From: WYZ-LMO2 sp038731605
GTDB taxonomy: Archaea; Halobacteriota; Archaeoglobi; Archaeoglobales; Archaeoglobaceae
Direction: 5' to 3'
DNA: 64,000 bases
Assembly (NCBI GenBank): GCA_038731605.1
Contig: JAVYQP010000006.1
Coordinates: 1 to 64,000 of the forward strand
Shown one piece after another: positions 42,556 to 51,154 of the stretch. Numbering within the stretch: position 1 is the stretch's first letter; every line of letters begins with the position of its first letter. The notes beneath the pieces were generated by a model. The model worked only from the letters and a program-made list of their open reading frames with translations, did no database searches and was not told the DNA's origin. Position numbers and translations under genes: made by a program.

Positions 42556-43649
42556 ACGAACACCTCGTTCCTCTCGAGACACTTCGAAAGTTTTTCGCAA
42601 ATCCGAATTATCTCTTCTCTCGTGAACTCTTTCAAGTTCTCCAAAATTCTCTCCCCAAGGCTACCGTTTTCCACCCTTTGCTCCACGATTCGAATGTATT
42701 TTTTCTCCTCCTCGTCTGCGCTCTCGTAGGCTTTCTTCACGAGTTTCCTCAAATCTTCCTTCAAATTCCTTGTCCCGTTTTTCATAGCTTCTTCGAGCTT
42801 CGCCTTTAGCTCAATCTCGCTCAGCTCATCCAACTCGCATCTGAGCACGGAGCTTATGAACGCAGTAATAGCGACGTCGCTCTTTATGCACTCCTGCTCG
42901 TCCATAGCCTTTATTTCCAAGCACTTCCTCGTAAACCTGAATATCACTCCCCTCGAGTTCACCCACTCTGCGCACAGGATCGATGCGTTCTTAGCTTTGA
43001 GCTCAGCATAGATTTTTTCGAGAATTGCCCTGTATTCGTCAAAGCTACCAACCTTCTCTGGGATAACGTCGTTGCAAATCGTTGGCATATTTATCTGATT
43101 TATTCTATAAAAGTAGATCCTTGAATCGACGAAAAGCCTTTTCCCCTCGCATATCGGCGAAGAGGATGCGATCGCAACCAAGAAGGGAATAAGAATTCGG
43201 AGCTTGTTGTGCAGTTCTATTGCTTCCCTCTCGTTTTTGTAAGACAGATTAAGCTGGAAGCTCTGTATGTTGAGCCAGCCGTGCTGTCTTATGTTGAAAA
43301 GCCTGTCGTAGGCTTCGTAGATCTTTCTGTCCCTATGATCCCACACAAATGCGTTTCTCAAATCGAGCAATGGGTGCATTCCGAGCCCAAGGAGTTTATA
43401 GCCATCGAGGTAGCTTAAAAGCTCTTCAAGACCTATTTGCATCGTTTCCTCGAATTCTCTTAGACTTTCAAATGGCTTTCTCGGCTTCAACTCGATGACG
43501 TGCTTCTGCAACTCCTTACCAACCACAACAGCTTTCAGCTTTGCTTCGTTCGCAACTCTACCACGGATCTTCTTTATCAACTTGTCCGCAATCGGCTGTG
43601 GCTCGAAGAACTCGTTGTTTATCGAAAACTCATGCTCTGGACCAAGCAT
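42552..43649 (-). CDS. GCS2-family carboxylate-amine ligase
   Basis: A 365-residue protein of the glutamate-cysteine ligase 2 (YbdK-like) group. It begins MLGPEHEFSINNE, the acidic ATP/Mg motif, and contains LGLGMHPLLDL, HGWLNIQSFQLNLSY and the late EWVNSRGVIFRF arginine. Family members form amide bonds between a carboxylate and an amine. Archaeoglobi are not known to make glutathione, so the product is open. It lies 2 nt behind the RimK-like gene and overlaps the YkgJ gene; all four seem to form one unit. Confidence 0.75.
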   Translation of the reverse strand: MLGPEHEFSINNEFFEPQPIADKLIKKIRGRVANEAKLKAVVVGKELQKHVIELKPRKPFESLREFEETMQIGLEELLSYLDGYKLLGLGMHPLLDLRNAFVWDHRDRKIYEAYDRLFNIRQHGWLNIQSFQLNLSYKNEREAIELHNKLRILIPFLVAIASSSPICEGKRLFVDSRIYFYRINQINMPTICNDVIPEKVGSFDEYRAILEKIYAELKAKNASILCAEWVNSRGVIFRFTRKCLEIKAMDEQECIKSDVAITAFISSVLRCELDELSEIELKAKLEEAMKNGTRNLKEDLRKLVKKAYESADEEEKKYIRIVEQRVENGSLGERILENLKEFTREEIIRICEKLSKCLERNEVFV

Positions 43650-43651
43650 AT

Positions 43652-44512
43652 TCAGTTCACAAGGGCGAGGATTATCTTCTCGTATATGTCCTTGTCCTTT
43701 GCATCCTCCATCCCGTGCATTATCGTCGGGTTGTCGTTGACCTCGATCACGTAAAACTCGTTACCCACTTGCTTGATGTCAACTCCATAAAGACCTTTGC
43801 CAACGCACTTCGTTGCACTCAACGCAACCTTTTTCAGCTTCAAGGGGGCGTTTTCACGGCTCACCGCCTTAACGTCTCCCCACACGATTTTGTTGTTCAC
43901 AACATCACGAATCTTCCAACCACCCTTTGGGAAAAGGTATTTGCACGTGTAGATCACTTCCCCATCGAGGACGCCAACTCGCCAATCGAAATTCGAAGCA
44001 ATGAAGGTCTGCAAAATCACAGCCTTGCTTCTCCTGAGGAATCTCTTCGAAATCGAGACGAGCTCCTCAAAGTTGTTCGCCTTTTCAACCATCAGCGAGA
44101 ATCGTGAGTTTGGAGCTTTAACAACGATCGGATAGCCAATCTCTTCTGCTATCGAACTCAGTTTTTCGAAGTCCCCGTAGAATGGAATCGTTTTCGGCAT
44201 CGGAACGTCATTCTTTTTAAGCCTGTGATACAACGCAATTTTATCCGAGCAGATGCGGATGCTCTCAGAGTCGTCGATCACTTTCTTACCCCTTTCTTCA
44301 GCAATCCTCGAGACAACGTAAGACGTGAACAGCGGATCGGTAGTAGCTCGGATGAAGATCGAATCGAACTCTTCGATCCTGTTCACTATGTCCTTCCCCA
44401 AAACCTCGAATCTATGACCCATTGCCTCTGCGGTTGCCTGAAAAATCTTCAAGGCTTCGATTTCTTCTTTGTATTTGAAGTTGTAGGTCTCAACGAAACA
44501 TCCTATTCTCAT
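43652..44512 (-). CDS. RimK-like ATP-grasp ligase
   Basis: A 286-residue ATP-grasp enzyme. The N-terminal domain (RIGCFVETYNFKYKEEIEAL) is followed by ICSDKIALYHRL, the ATP lysine region YPIVVKAPNSRFS, and the Mg-binding VIEVNDNPTIMHG near the end. RimK-type ligases add amino acids to a carboxyl group of a protein or metabolite. ATG 44512 is used rather than the upstream codon because the conserved strand starts there; it overlaps the RLAN gene by 23 nt. Substrate unknown. Confidence 0.85.
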   Translation of the reverse strand: MRIGCFVETYNFKYKEEIEALKIFQATAEAMGHRFEVLGKDIVNRIEEFDSIFIRATTDPLFTSYVVSRIAEERGKKVIDDSESIRICSDKIALYHRLKKNDVPMPKTIPFYGDFEKLSSIAEEIGYPIVVKAPNSRFSLMVEKANNFEELVSISKRFLRRSKAVILQTFIASNFDWRVGVLDGEVIYTCKYLFPKGGWKIRDVVNNKIVWGDVKAVSRENAPLKLKKVALSATKCVGKGLYGVDIKQVGNEFYVIEVNDNPTIMHGMEDAKDKDIYEKIILALVN

Positions 44513-45137
44513 ACACAACTTCCATCGCAAACTCTACGTCGATTTCGTCCTTTCGCAAGGGCATGAAGTAAAAAGGTCTGAGCTTACCATCTTTCCTTTC
44601 AACAAAAATCTTTCCCAAAGGAACCCCGAAGGTTTCAAATACTTTTCTCGCCACGAAATCCTCCTCTTCGCCTCCGTTCTTCGCCTTTGTGAAATGCATT
44701 ATGATCTCCTCGATCTTGCCATCGAGTCGAACGTGAACCACGGGATAATGGTAGTCCATGCTCAGACTTCGAAAGTGGCGATAGTATTGCGACTCACTCT
44801 TAACGATTTTCATCGAGTTCTTCGAGAATGGATTCAGAGGGAGCATAACGGTTTCCTGGGGAACCGGACGAGCGACCACTTTAAACTCCGGAACCTCGAC
44901 TCCCGCTTTTCTTAGCCTTTCGATAAACACCGGCGCTCGGTATATGTCGAGTGCGTTCTTCACCGAGGGGTAGACCAGGCAGTTGTTTTCTTCAGCGTGA
45001 AGAGAAACGTAGTAACCTTTTGTGTGGAACCTGTAATCCCCGAGTAAGTTTAAAACAGTATCGGTAACTCTCTTTTTTAAAAAGCTGTCTGGAGGTTCTA
45101 AATCATCCCCGCCCTCAACTTCACCTACTGCGATCAT
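44490..45137 (-). CDS. RLAN-type protein (RimK-like ATP-grasp N-terminal domain)
   Basis: A 215-residue soluble protein. It contains GYYVSLHAEENNCLVYPSVKNALDIYR, then PFSKNSMKIVKSESQYYRHFRSLSMDYHYPVVHVR and GKIFVERKDGKLRPFYFMPL. This matches what I recall of the RLAN domain, usually fused ahead of RimK-like ATP-grasp ligases; here it is a separate gene overlapping the ligase by 23 nt. It may present the substrate chain. It is first in the operon, with a TATA box about 29 nt upstream. Identification is by pattern and context. Confidence 0.62.
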   Translation of the reverse strand: MIAVGEVEGGDDLEPPDSFLKKRVTDTVLNLLGDYRFHTKGYYVSLHAEENNCLVYPSVKNALDIYRAPVFIERLRKAGVEVPEFKVVARPVPQETVMLPLNPFSKNSMKIVKSESQYYRHFRSLSMDYHYPVVHVRLDGKIEEIIMHFTKAKNGGEEEDFVARKVFETFGVPLGKIFVERKDGKLRPFYFMPLRKDEIDVEFAMEVVYENRMFR

Positions 45138-45160
45138 ATTCTAAAAACACGAGACTCTGA

Positions 45161-45171
45161 AGTATATATGC
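45161..45171 (-). promoter_or_regulatory. TATA box of the RLAN/RimK/GCS2/YkgJ operon
   Basis: GCATATATACT on the minus strand, centred about 29 nt before ATG 45137. It supports a single promoter for the four-gene string. Confidence 0.5.
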
Positions 45172-45265
45172 TTTTCCGATCCTTTTCCAATAGAGAGCTG
45201 AGAAATCAATCTTAGGAGTTGTAGCGAATAAGATCGTCGAATTTTATTTTACAAAGAAAACAATT

Positions 45266-47605
45266 TCATCCAAAGAAGGCGTCGAGACTCGTCTGCGACC
45301 TCCTAACCTTTGCTTCGTTGTAACCAAAGCGTTCGAGAATTCTCATCACTGCCGGAAGCAGTTGGTGGTCTATGTAGTAATCCTTGTCGATCTTTTTTAT
45401 CTCGTATCCATCTCTTCGCTTTATTTTCACGTTCTCGCCGTCAAAACTCTCAATCATCTCAATCGGATACGCACGATCCCCCACGGTTCCTGTCCCCTTC
45501 ACGACTACGTAACCAATTTTTGAGCCAACTGGATAAAAGATGCCAATCTCTTCGGCTTTTTTCACAGCTTTTACGTGCGCTTGTATTGCCTCGTATTTAG
45601 ATGGCTTCTTCGTCAATCCCTTGTATATCACCAAGTCCTCGAGCCTCACGTTTCCTCTTCTAATCCCCTCAACCCTTTTCGCCACGTATTCTATGGCCTT
45701 TTCTGGATTCCTCTCCTTCAACAAGATCTCGATTACTTCTCTCTGCGTATTTTTAGCCAATTCACACCAATCTCCACGACGCACTTCCAATCCACGAACG
45801 ACGATTTTTCCATCCTCAGTTATGCCTGCGTATCTCTTCTTCTCAACGAAGAAGATTGCTTTAAAGATCTCCGCAACTTCGATCTGCACGGGCATTTCTT
45901 TTGAAATTCTCTCGATCAGCTTCTCAACCTCTGAACTCAACTCTTCCAGATTCATTTGTTTCGAGACAAATATGCTGTCCGTGTCCCCGTAAAGGACTCT
46001 AAATCCCATTTCGCTCGCAATCTTAGCAGAAGTCTTAATAAAATGTCTCCCCCATGCGGTCGTCGCTTCTGCGCACTCTTTACAATACCACCTCGCACCT
46101 CCCCAGCCCATGTAGCCGTAGAACGAGTTCGTGAGAACTTTCAGCGTCTGCTGTTTTATGTCAAGTAGCCTATACCTCGGATCTCCTTCGCCGATCTCCT
46201 TCATCATCTTTTTTATCTCACGCCTCTTCTCGATTAAAGAGACCAGAATCCTCTTAAAGAAACCATCAGGGCTTCTTCTAAACCTATAACCAACTTCCGG
46301 AGCGATGTTTTCGCCTTTTGCGCTCAGAGTTTCTGGGCTTATGTTGAAGGCTATCATTATCGAGGGATACATGCTCGCAAAGTCCAACTCGACGACGTTC
46401 TCATGCAGTCCACGCTCGGGTTCGATTACAAGCGCACCCTCGTAACTTTCAGCAACCTCCACTGCGTTTGGCGCGATCTCGTTGAGTTTTCTCGCTTCGC
46501 TGAGCAAAAGCCAGTCTACCTGTTTTCCCCTCCCCATGCGTGAAACATCGTCTAAAGGCAACCTTATGAGCCTTGAAAGCTCGTAGTGCATCGGTAAAAG
46601 CTCCTTCGCAATCAAATACGTGTGAATAACATCTCTTTTTGCATGTGCAAGCACCTTCTCCTTCTCGATTGCCCAGAACTTGCTTATATCCTTCCCCTCT
46701 ATGTCCTCCATTTCGATCTTTGTCCCCAAGAACTCTGCGATGTTTTCGAGCTTCTTTATCTTAACATCCGCAATTCGAGCTGCGATGTCGTAGAGATCCA
46801 CGTTCAAGCGACCAGCGATCTTTGGGCGACCACCTTTGAAGTTGAGTGCACTACCGTCTCTTCCTATGTTGAGCGCAATTCTGAGCTTTTCTGCCCTCTT
46901 CTTTATGTATGGCCAGTCGAACGCATCTTGGTTGTATCCAACGATCACATCTGGATCAACTCGCTTGATCTGCTCGACGAAGTTCTGCAGAATTTCCCTT
47001 TCATCGCCGTAAAGAATCTTCTCGTCCTTTTCATCATCTCCCCATTTCAACGCTATGACTATTATCGGGTCTCTTTCTGCATCGGGCATACCAAAAGATG
47101 ATAGCATTTCGCAGTCGAAAGCGAGAATCTTGAGCTTCGGAAATTCCGCACTTATTCTCTCGATTTTTTCAACTTCATAGCTCTTTATCTTCCCCTCGAC
47201 TTCCTTCCCCTCGATCCTGACGCCGTCCATGCACGCAAGGTCTTTGTCGATCAGGTAGCGATAGGCAAACGGAATGTCCGCTTCCCTGACTTCACCAAAC
47301 TGTGAAAAAAGCTCCCTAAGCTTTGGCACGTCTTGTGGATGTCTTGCGTAAACTACAAGGGCTTCAACTTCTTTCCCAAAAACCTTCACCTTTCTTCTTT
47401 CGTAGCTTTCGGGAGTTATCGTTCCCTTTCTCGTCTTCACCGCTACTTTTTCCGCAATCTCCTCCTCAACTCCCAAAACGTAGAAATAAGGCTTGAAATT
47501 TCTGTCGTATGCGATGAAAACACCTTCGTCTTTGCACCACAGCCTAACCACAGCCCTATCTCCGATCGTAACGTATTCAGCATCTATTAGCAAGCCCTCA
47601 ACCAC
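45266..47605 (-). CDS. polB: Family B DNA polymerase (replicative/repair PolB)
   Basis: A 779-residue polymerase with proofreading. Exonuclease motifs: FDCEMLSSFG (Exo I), VGYNQDAFDW (Exo II), HAKRDVIHTY (Exo III). Polymerase motifs: LDFASMYPSI (A), LTNSFYGYMGW (B), YGDTDSIF (C) and VEKKRYAG. The C-terminus SQTSLDAFFG is a PIP box for the sliding clamp. No intein. The frame is open to 47731, but GTG 47605 (VEGLLIDAEYV) matches the usual N-terminus and length (about 780), and GTTTAAATT lies 25 nt upstream. Confidence 0.96.
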   Translation of the reverse strand: MVEGLLIDAEYVTIGDRAVVRLWCKDEGVFIAYDRNFKPYFYVLGVEEEIAEKVAVKTRKGTITPESYERRKVKVFGKEVEALVVYARHPQDVPKLRELFSQFGEVREADIPFAYRYLIDKDLACMDGVRIEGKEVEGKIKSYEVEKIERISAEFPKLKILAFDCEMLSSFGMPDAERDPIIVIALKWGDDEKDEKILYGDEREILQNFVEQIKRVDPDVIVGYNQDAFDWPYIKKRAEKLRIALNIGRDGSALNFKGGRPKIAGRLNVDLYDIAARIADVKIKKLENIAEFLGTKIEMEDIEGKDISKFWAIEKEKVLAHAKRDVIHTYLIAKELLPMHYELSRLIRLPLDDVSRMGRGKQVDWLLLSEARKLNEIAPNAVEVAESYEGALVIEPERGLHENVVELDFASMYPSIMIAFNISPETLSAKGENIAPEVGYRFRRSPDGFFKRILVSLIEKRREIKKMMKEIGEGDPRYRLLDIKQQTLKVLTNSFYGYMGWGGARWYCKECAEATTAWGRHFIKTSAKIASEMGFRVLYGDTDSIFVSKQMNLEELSSEVEKLIERISKEMPVQIEVAEIFKAIFFVEKKRYAGITEDGKIVVRGLEVRRGDWCELAKNTQREVIEILLKERNPEKAIEYVAKRVEGIRRGNVRLEDLVIYKGLTKKPSKYEAIQAHVKAVKKAEEIGIFYPVGSKIGYVVVKGTGTVGDRAYPIEMIESFDGENVKIKRRDGYEIKKIDKDYYIDHQLLPAVMRILERFGYNEAKVRRSQTSLDAFFG

Positions 47606-47625
47606 GAGTATCGTAAGTTTAGAAG

Positions 47626-47634
47626 AATTTAAAC
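47626..47634 (-). promoter_or_regulatory. TATA box of polB
   Basis: GTTTAAATT on the minus strand, centred 25 nt before GTG 47605. It decides the GTG start over the longer frame. Confidence 0.55.
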
Positions 47635-47682
47635 TTAACCGCTCAGAGAAACCATTATCAACACAAAAGCCTTCGCTTCTCA

Positions 47683-49023
47683 ATGAAGACGATAATTCTC
47701 GCTGGCGGTAAAGGCACAAGGCTTTGGCCACTCAGCAGAGAGGCGATGCCAAAGCAGTTCCTCAGAATTTTCGACGAGTCCCTTTTTCAGAAAACGATCA
47801 GAAGGGCGCTTTTGATCTCTAAGCCAGAGGAGATATTCGTTGTCACGAACAGCGAATACAGATTTCGTGTTCTTGACGATCTCGAGGATCTTGGTGTTAA
47901 AATTCCAGAAGAGAACATTCTATTGGAGCCTAAATCCAAAAATACGCTACCGGCTATTTGTCTCGCAATGAAAGGGGCTGGGAAAGGTGTGTTTGCAGTT
48001 CTCCCCTCGGATCATGTCATCGAAGTCAACGAGAACTATTTGAGAGCTTTCAAGATCGCAGAAGAGATTTGCGCACGATATCTCGTGACGTTTGGAATTA
48101 AACCAAGAAAAGCTCACACGGGTTACGGATACATAAAACCTGGGAAAAGGATAGGTGAAGCTTTCGAGGTCGATGAGTTCAAGGAGAAGCCCGATGCGAA
48201 GACTGCGGAAGACTTCGTGAAAAAAGGTTACCTATGGAACAGCGGTATGTTCCTCTTCGACAGCGAGCTTTTCATCGAAGAACTTAAGCGATTTTCGCCG
48301 GAGATGCTGAAAATATTCGAAAAAGGGGAAAAGGCTTACGATGAGATCCCAGAGATCTCGATCGACTACGGAATGCTGGAGAAATCGAAGAGAGTTGCGG
48401 TTGTTCCGATGAGCGTTGAATGGAGCGATGTTGGAAGCTTCGACGCAATTTACGACTTCTTATCTAAAGACAACGACGAGAATGCGATTCGTGGGGAGGT
48501 CTTGACAATGAACTCGAAGCGGAACTTGGTGATCGCAGAAAGGCTTACAGTCCTCTTAGACGTGGAAGACCTGCTCTTGATCGATACCGACGATGCTCTG
48601 CTTGTTGCGAAAAAGGGGAGCGCTGAGAAAGTAAAGGAGGTTTACAGAACTTTGAAGGAAAGGAGGGATAAAAGGGTTGAAATCCACAGAACCGCCTTTC
48701 GCCCGTGGGGTAGCTACACTTTGCTCGAGGAGAATAAGTATAAGATAAAGAGGATAACTGTAAAGCCCGGGAAAAGACTTTCTCTCCAAAGACACTACCA
48801 TCGAAGCGAGCACTGGATCGTCGTGAGCGGGACTGCGAAAATAATCGTAGATGGGAAAGAGATCTTGCTGAGAAAGGGAGAGAGTACCTTCGTTCCCGCT
48901 GGCTCTTTGCACAGGATTGAGAATCCCGGAAAGATTCCCCTTGAAATAATAGAGGTTCAGATTGGAGAATATCTCGAAGAAGACGACATAGAAAGACTCG
49001 AGGACGACTTTGGAAGACTTTGA
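47683..49023 (+). CDS. manC: Mannose-1-phosphate guanylyltransferase, bifunctional with C-terminal cupin
   Basis: A 446-residue two-domain enzyme. Residues 1-320 are the nucleotidyltransferase, starting ILAGGKGTRLWPLSREAMPKQFL with VLPSDHVI, GYGYIKPG, FKEKPD and LWNSGMFLF. Residues about 335-440 are the cupin/isomerase domain (RPWGSYTLL, GKRLSLQRHYHRSEHWIVVSGTAK, GESTFVPAGSLHRIENPG). It makes GDP-mannose for glycans or compatible solutes. Its isomerase domain overlaps in function with the separate manA at 40024. It is divergent from polB. Confidence 0.95.
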   Translation: MKTIILAGGKGTRLWPLSREAMPKQFLRIFDESLFQKTIRRALLISKPEEIFVVTNSEYRFRVLDDLEDLGVKIPEENILLEPKSKNTLPAICLAMKGAGKGVFAVLPSDHVIEVNENYLRAFKIAEEICARYLVTFGIKPRKAHTGYGYIKPGKRIGEAFEVDEFKEKPDAKTAEDFVKKGYLWNSGMFLFDSELFIEELKRFSPEMLKIFEKGEKAYDEIPEISIDYGMLEKSKRVAVVPMSVEWSDVGSFDAIYDFLSKDNDENAIRGEVLTMNSKRNLVIAERLTVLLDVEDLLLIDTDDALLVAKKGSAEKVKEVYRTLKERRDKRVEIHRTAFRPWGSYTLLEENKYKIKRITVKPGKRLSLQRHYHRSEHWIVVSGTAKIIVDGKEILLRKGESTFVPAGSLHRIENPGKIPLEIIEVQIGEYLEEDDIERLEDDFGRL

Positions 49024-49033
49024 CTCTACAGGA

Positions 49034-49056
49034 ATTGAGAAACTTCAATCCTTTTT
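49034..49056 (+). terminator. Possible terminator after manC
   Basis: Short stem ATTGA (49034-49038) / TCAAT (49045-49049), then TTTTT at 49052-49056. The rest of the 177-nt gap to 49200 shows nothing I can identify. Confidence 0.35.
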
Positions 49057-49200
49057 CTCCAGCAGACAGCAGTCTCGGCTACGATCAGCTACCGTAATGC
49101 TCGCAATGCCCAGCCAATCCCTATCACACCATTCGCCCTGGACTTGCCTTTAATCCCCCTTTGCCTTTTAACACCAATCCATCCTCAAAAGAGAATTGGT

Positions 49201-50352
49201 TTAAAAGAACTCAGGCACGTGCAGTATAATGAAGTAAACGATCATCAGCACGAGTCCAATTGGCACTCCAAGCCTTGCCCACTCGCTCATCGTTATCTTC
49301 ATCCTCGCAGCTGCAACTATGTTTGGTATGTTCCCGGGAATTAGCATACCTCCCGAAATCAGAAGAGCCATAAGAGCGCTCTTAATCTGGAACTCGGTAA
49401 GCGAGGGACCTATTTCAGCTGCGGTTAGCGTTGCGTTGTCTAAGAACGCCGAAATTATGTTCACCCAGTAGAGCGCAGCAGGCGGTACATGGGATATATA
49501 CCACACTATTATTGGGATGCAACCTGCACCGAGTAACTCGAGTGCTGTAACAAACACGTAAACCCTTACCGCACGCATCACAACGGTTCTGATATCCTCA
49601 GTGTATTCTGGAACTTCGACTTTCTCGATTTTTATGCTCCCGATCCTATAAGCCCCATAAATGCCCAAAACAATAACGCCGGGGATTATGTAGAGACCCA
49701 AGAGGTTAAACAAATAAAAGAAGTCCGCATAGTATGGAGGACCGCTTAGCTTTCTGACTGCGATTGTCGACAATGGCTCGCCCACGGGAGTTAGCGCAGC
49801 CCCTAAGCCAAGAGCGAAGCAAGCTATGACGATGAACTCGAGCTTTTTCCTTCTTTCCAACGGCATTACGAGAGCGATTTCTGCAAGAATGACTGAAGAG
49901 ACGATGACTGAGATCAAGCTCGAGATGAGACCGAAAAGGGTTATGAACACAAACGCAAATGCACGCATTCCGATTTTTTTCATCAACTTGAGCAACGCCA
50001 AGTAAATTGGTTTGTTGAAGAAGTAGATCACGAGACCGACGATTAAGACGACTTGGAAAATGCCGAGAACCGGTATTTCTCCGATCTTCACTATTCCAAT
50101 CGGCGACTCCAATGCATGAATTACGAGCGTTGGTGTCCACATCGGGATTCCAGCATATGTGACTAAGGCGAAGTGTGTTATGGTTACCGTGGCTATACCC
50201 ATGACGAGAAAGAATGGCTCGAGATTCTCCTCGACTTTCTTCACTTTGAATGGCAAAATAAGCACAAGGCTAAGAAGAGCGAAGAGCAAAGCTGAGACAA
50301 TTGGATCCGGAGACATCTCTGAGAGTACATGCTCAACTTCACTTATAGCCAT
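49201..50352 (-). CDS. DUF1646-like putative cation/anion transporter
   Basis: A 383-residue membrane protein with about ten helices. It carries GLGAALTPVGEPLSTIAV in the middle and FLDNATLTAAEIGPSL with MLIPGNIPNIVAAA near the end, motifs related to Na+/H+ antiporters of the IT superfamily (NhaD/ArsB-like GNxPN). It resembles archaeal DUF1646 proteins. Substrate unknown; a sodium or organic-anion exchanger is plausible. It is a single gene; an AT-rich ATTATTTAAAAAT stretch (50370-50382) about 25 nt upstream would be its TATA box. Confidence 0.65.
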   Translation of the reverse strand: MAISEVEHVLSEMSPDPIVSALLFALLSLVLILPFKVKKVEENLEPFFLVMGIATVTITHFALVTYAGIPMWTPTLVIHALESPIGIVKIGEIPVLGIFQVVLIVGLVIYFFNKPIYLALLKLMKKIGMRAFAFVFITLFGLISSLISVIVSSVILAEIALVMPLERRKKLEFIVIACFALGLGAALTPVGEPLSTIAVRKLSGPPYYADFFYLFNLLGLYIIPGVIVLGIYGAYRIGSIKIEKVEVPEYTEDIRTVVMRAVRVYVFVTALELLGAGCIPIIVWYISHVPPAALYWVNIISAFLDNATLTAAEIGPSLTEFQIKSALMALLISGGMLIPGNIPNIVAAARMKITMSEWARLGVPIGLVLMIVYFIILHVPEFF

Positions 50353-50470
50353 GGTTGTCTTGTCACAGGATTATTTAAAAATTTTACTTTTTTCTATAGT
50401 CCCTCTCCTGCTCCAAAATGGATCCAAGATCCACAGAGGTGAGATCCTATTTCGAGATTTCCCACTATTC

Positions 50471-51145
50471 TCAGCGCTGGGCTCGTATCAGGCTACAAAC
50501 TATATCAAGAATGTCTGTCGCTTTCTCTGCAACGAAGTCAGCGTCGCAATCGGAGCTCGGATTCCTGTCGCCGTATTTTGCGTAGATCGTTAGCATTCCA
50601 AGTTTTTTACCAGCTAAGATATCTCTCCGAATGCTGTCTCCGACGATCACCGCTTCCCTTGCTTCGACTCCAAGCATGCTCAAGGCGAGCAAGATCGAAT
50701 CTGGTTCGGGCTTCATCTTACCGCACATGTCCGCCGATACGATTGCGTCGAAGTATTTCTCAAGCCCAAACTTCCTGAGCCTTGCGATTGCATTGCCGTT
50801 TTCAGCATCTGTAACAATTGCGAGCTTTAAGCCCATGCTTTTCAGCCTCTCCAAGACTTCTCTCACGCCAGAATAAATCCGAAGATTTTCGAGTTTGGTT
50901 TTTTCGTAGACTTCACAGCATCTCGAGAAAAGCTCTTGGCTAAAAGCGCCTCTATCTTTGAGGAACTCTGCAATGCTATGAAAGCTCTCGAACGCACTTC
51001 TGTTTCTCAGAAAATACTGGAGAAGTTCTTCCGCAGAACCGCATCTCGCAATCCTCGAAACTTCTTCGCATGCCTTCATCTTTGCGCCCATGAAGTCCAC
51101 AAGAGTGTTGTCGAGATCGAAGATCACAGCTTTTATCTCACGCAA
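50471..51145 (-). CDS. HAD-superfamily phosphatase
   Basis: A 224-residue hydrolase with all four HAD motifs: FDLDNTLVDF (nucleophile and acid Asp), AIVTDAENG (Thr), the lysine of KMKPEPDS, and VGDSIRRDILAGKKLGM (acidic). The cap domain is helical (residues ~16-85). Relatives dephosphorylate small phosphometabolites or act as 2-haloacid dehalogenases. It starts with TTG at 51145, only 9 nt behind the PIN gene, so it may be the last gene of the CARF-like operon; that link is inferred from spacing. Confidence 0.82.
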   Translation of the reverse strand: MREIKAVIFDLDNTLVDFMGAKMKACEEVSRIARCGSAEELLQYFLRNRSAFESFHSIAEFLKDRGAFSQELFSRCCEVYEKTKLENLRIYSGVREVLERLKSMGLKLAIVTDAENGNAIARLRKFGLEKYFDAIVSADMCGKMKPEPDSILLALSMLGVEAREAVIVGDSIRRDILAGKKLGMLTIYAKYGDRNPSSDCDADFVAEKATDILDIVCSLIRAQR

Positions 51146-51154
51146 AATCTCACC

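Noticed and set aside
45266..47605. Intein in polB (also considered for rtcB and carB)
   Set aside because: All catalytic motifs are contiguous and lengths match intein-free homologues.
49057..49200. Small RNA gene in the manC/DUF1646 gap
   Set aside because: No C/D box pair, tRNA fold or strong stem was visible on either strand.
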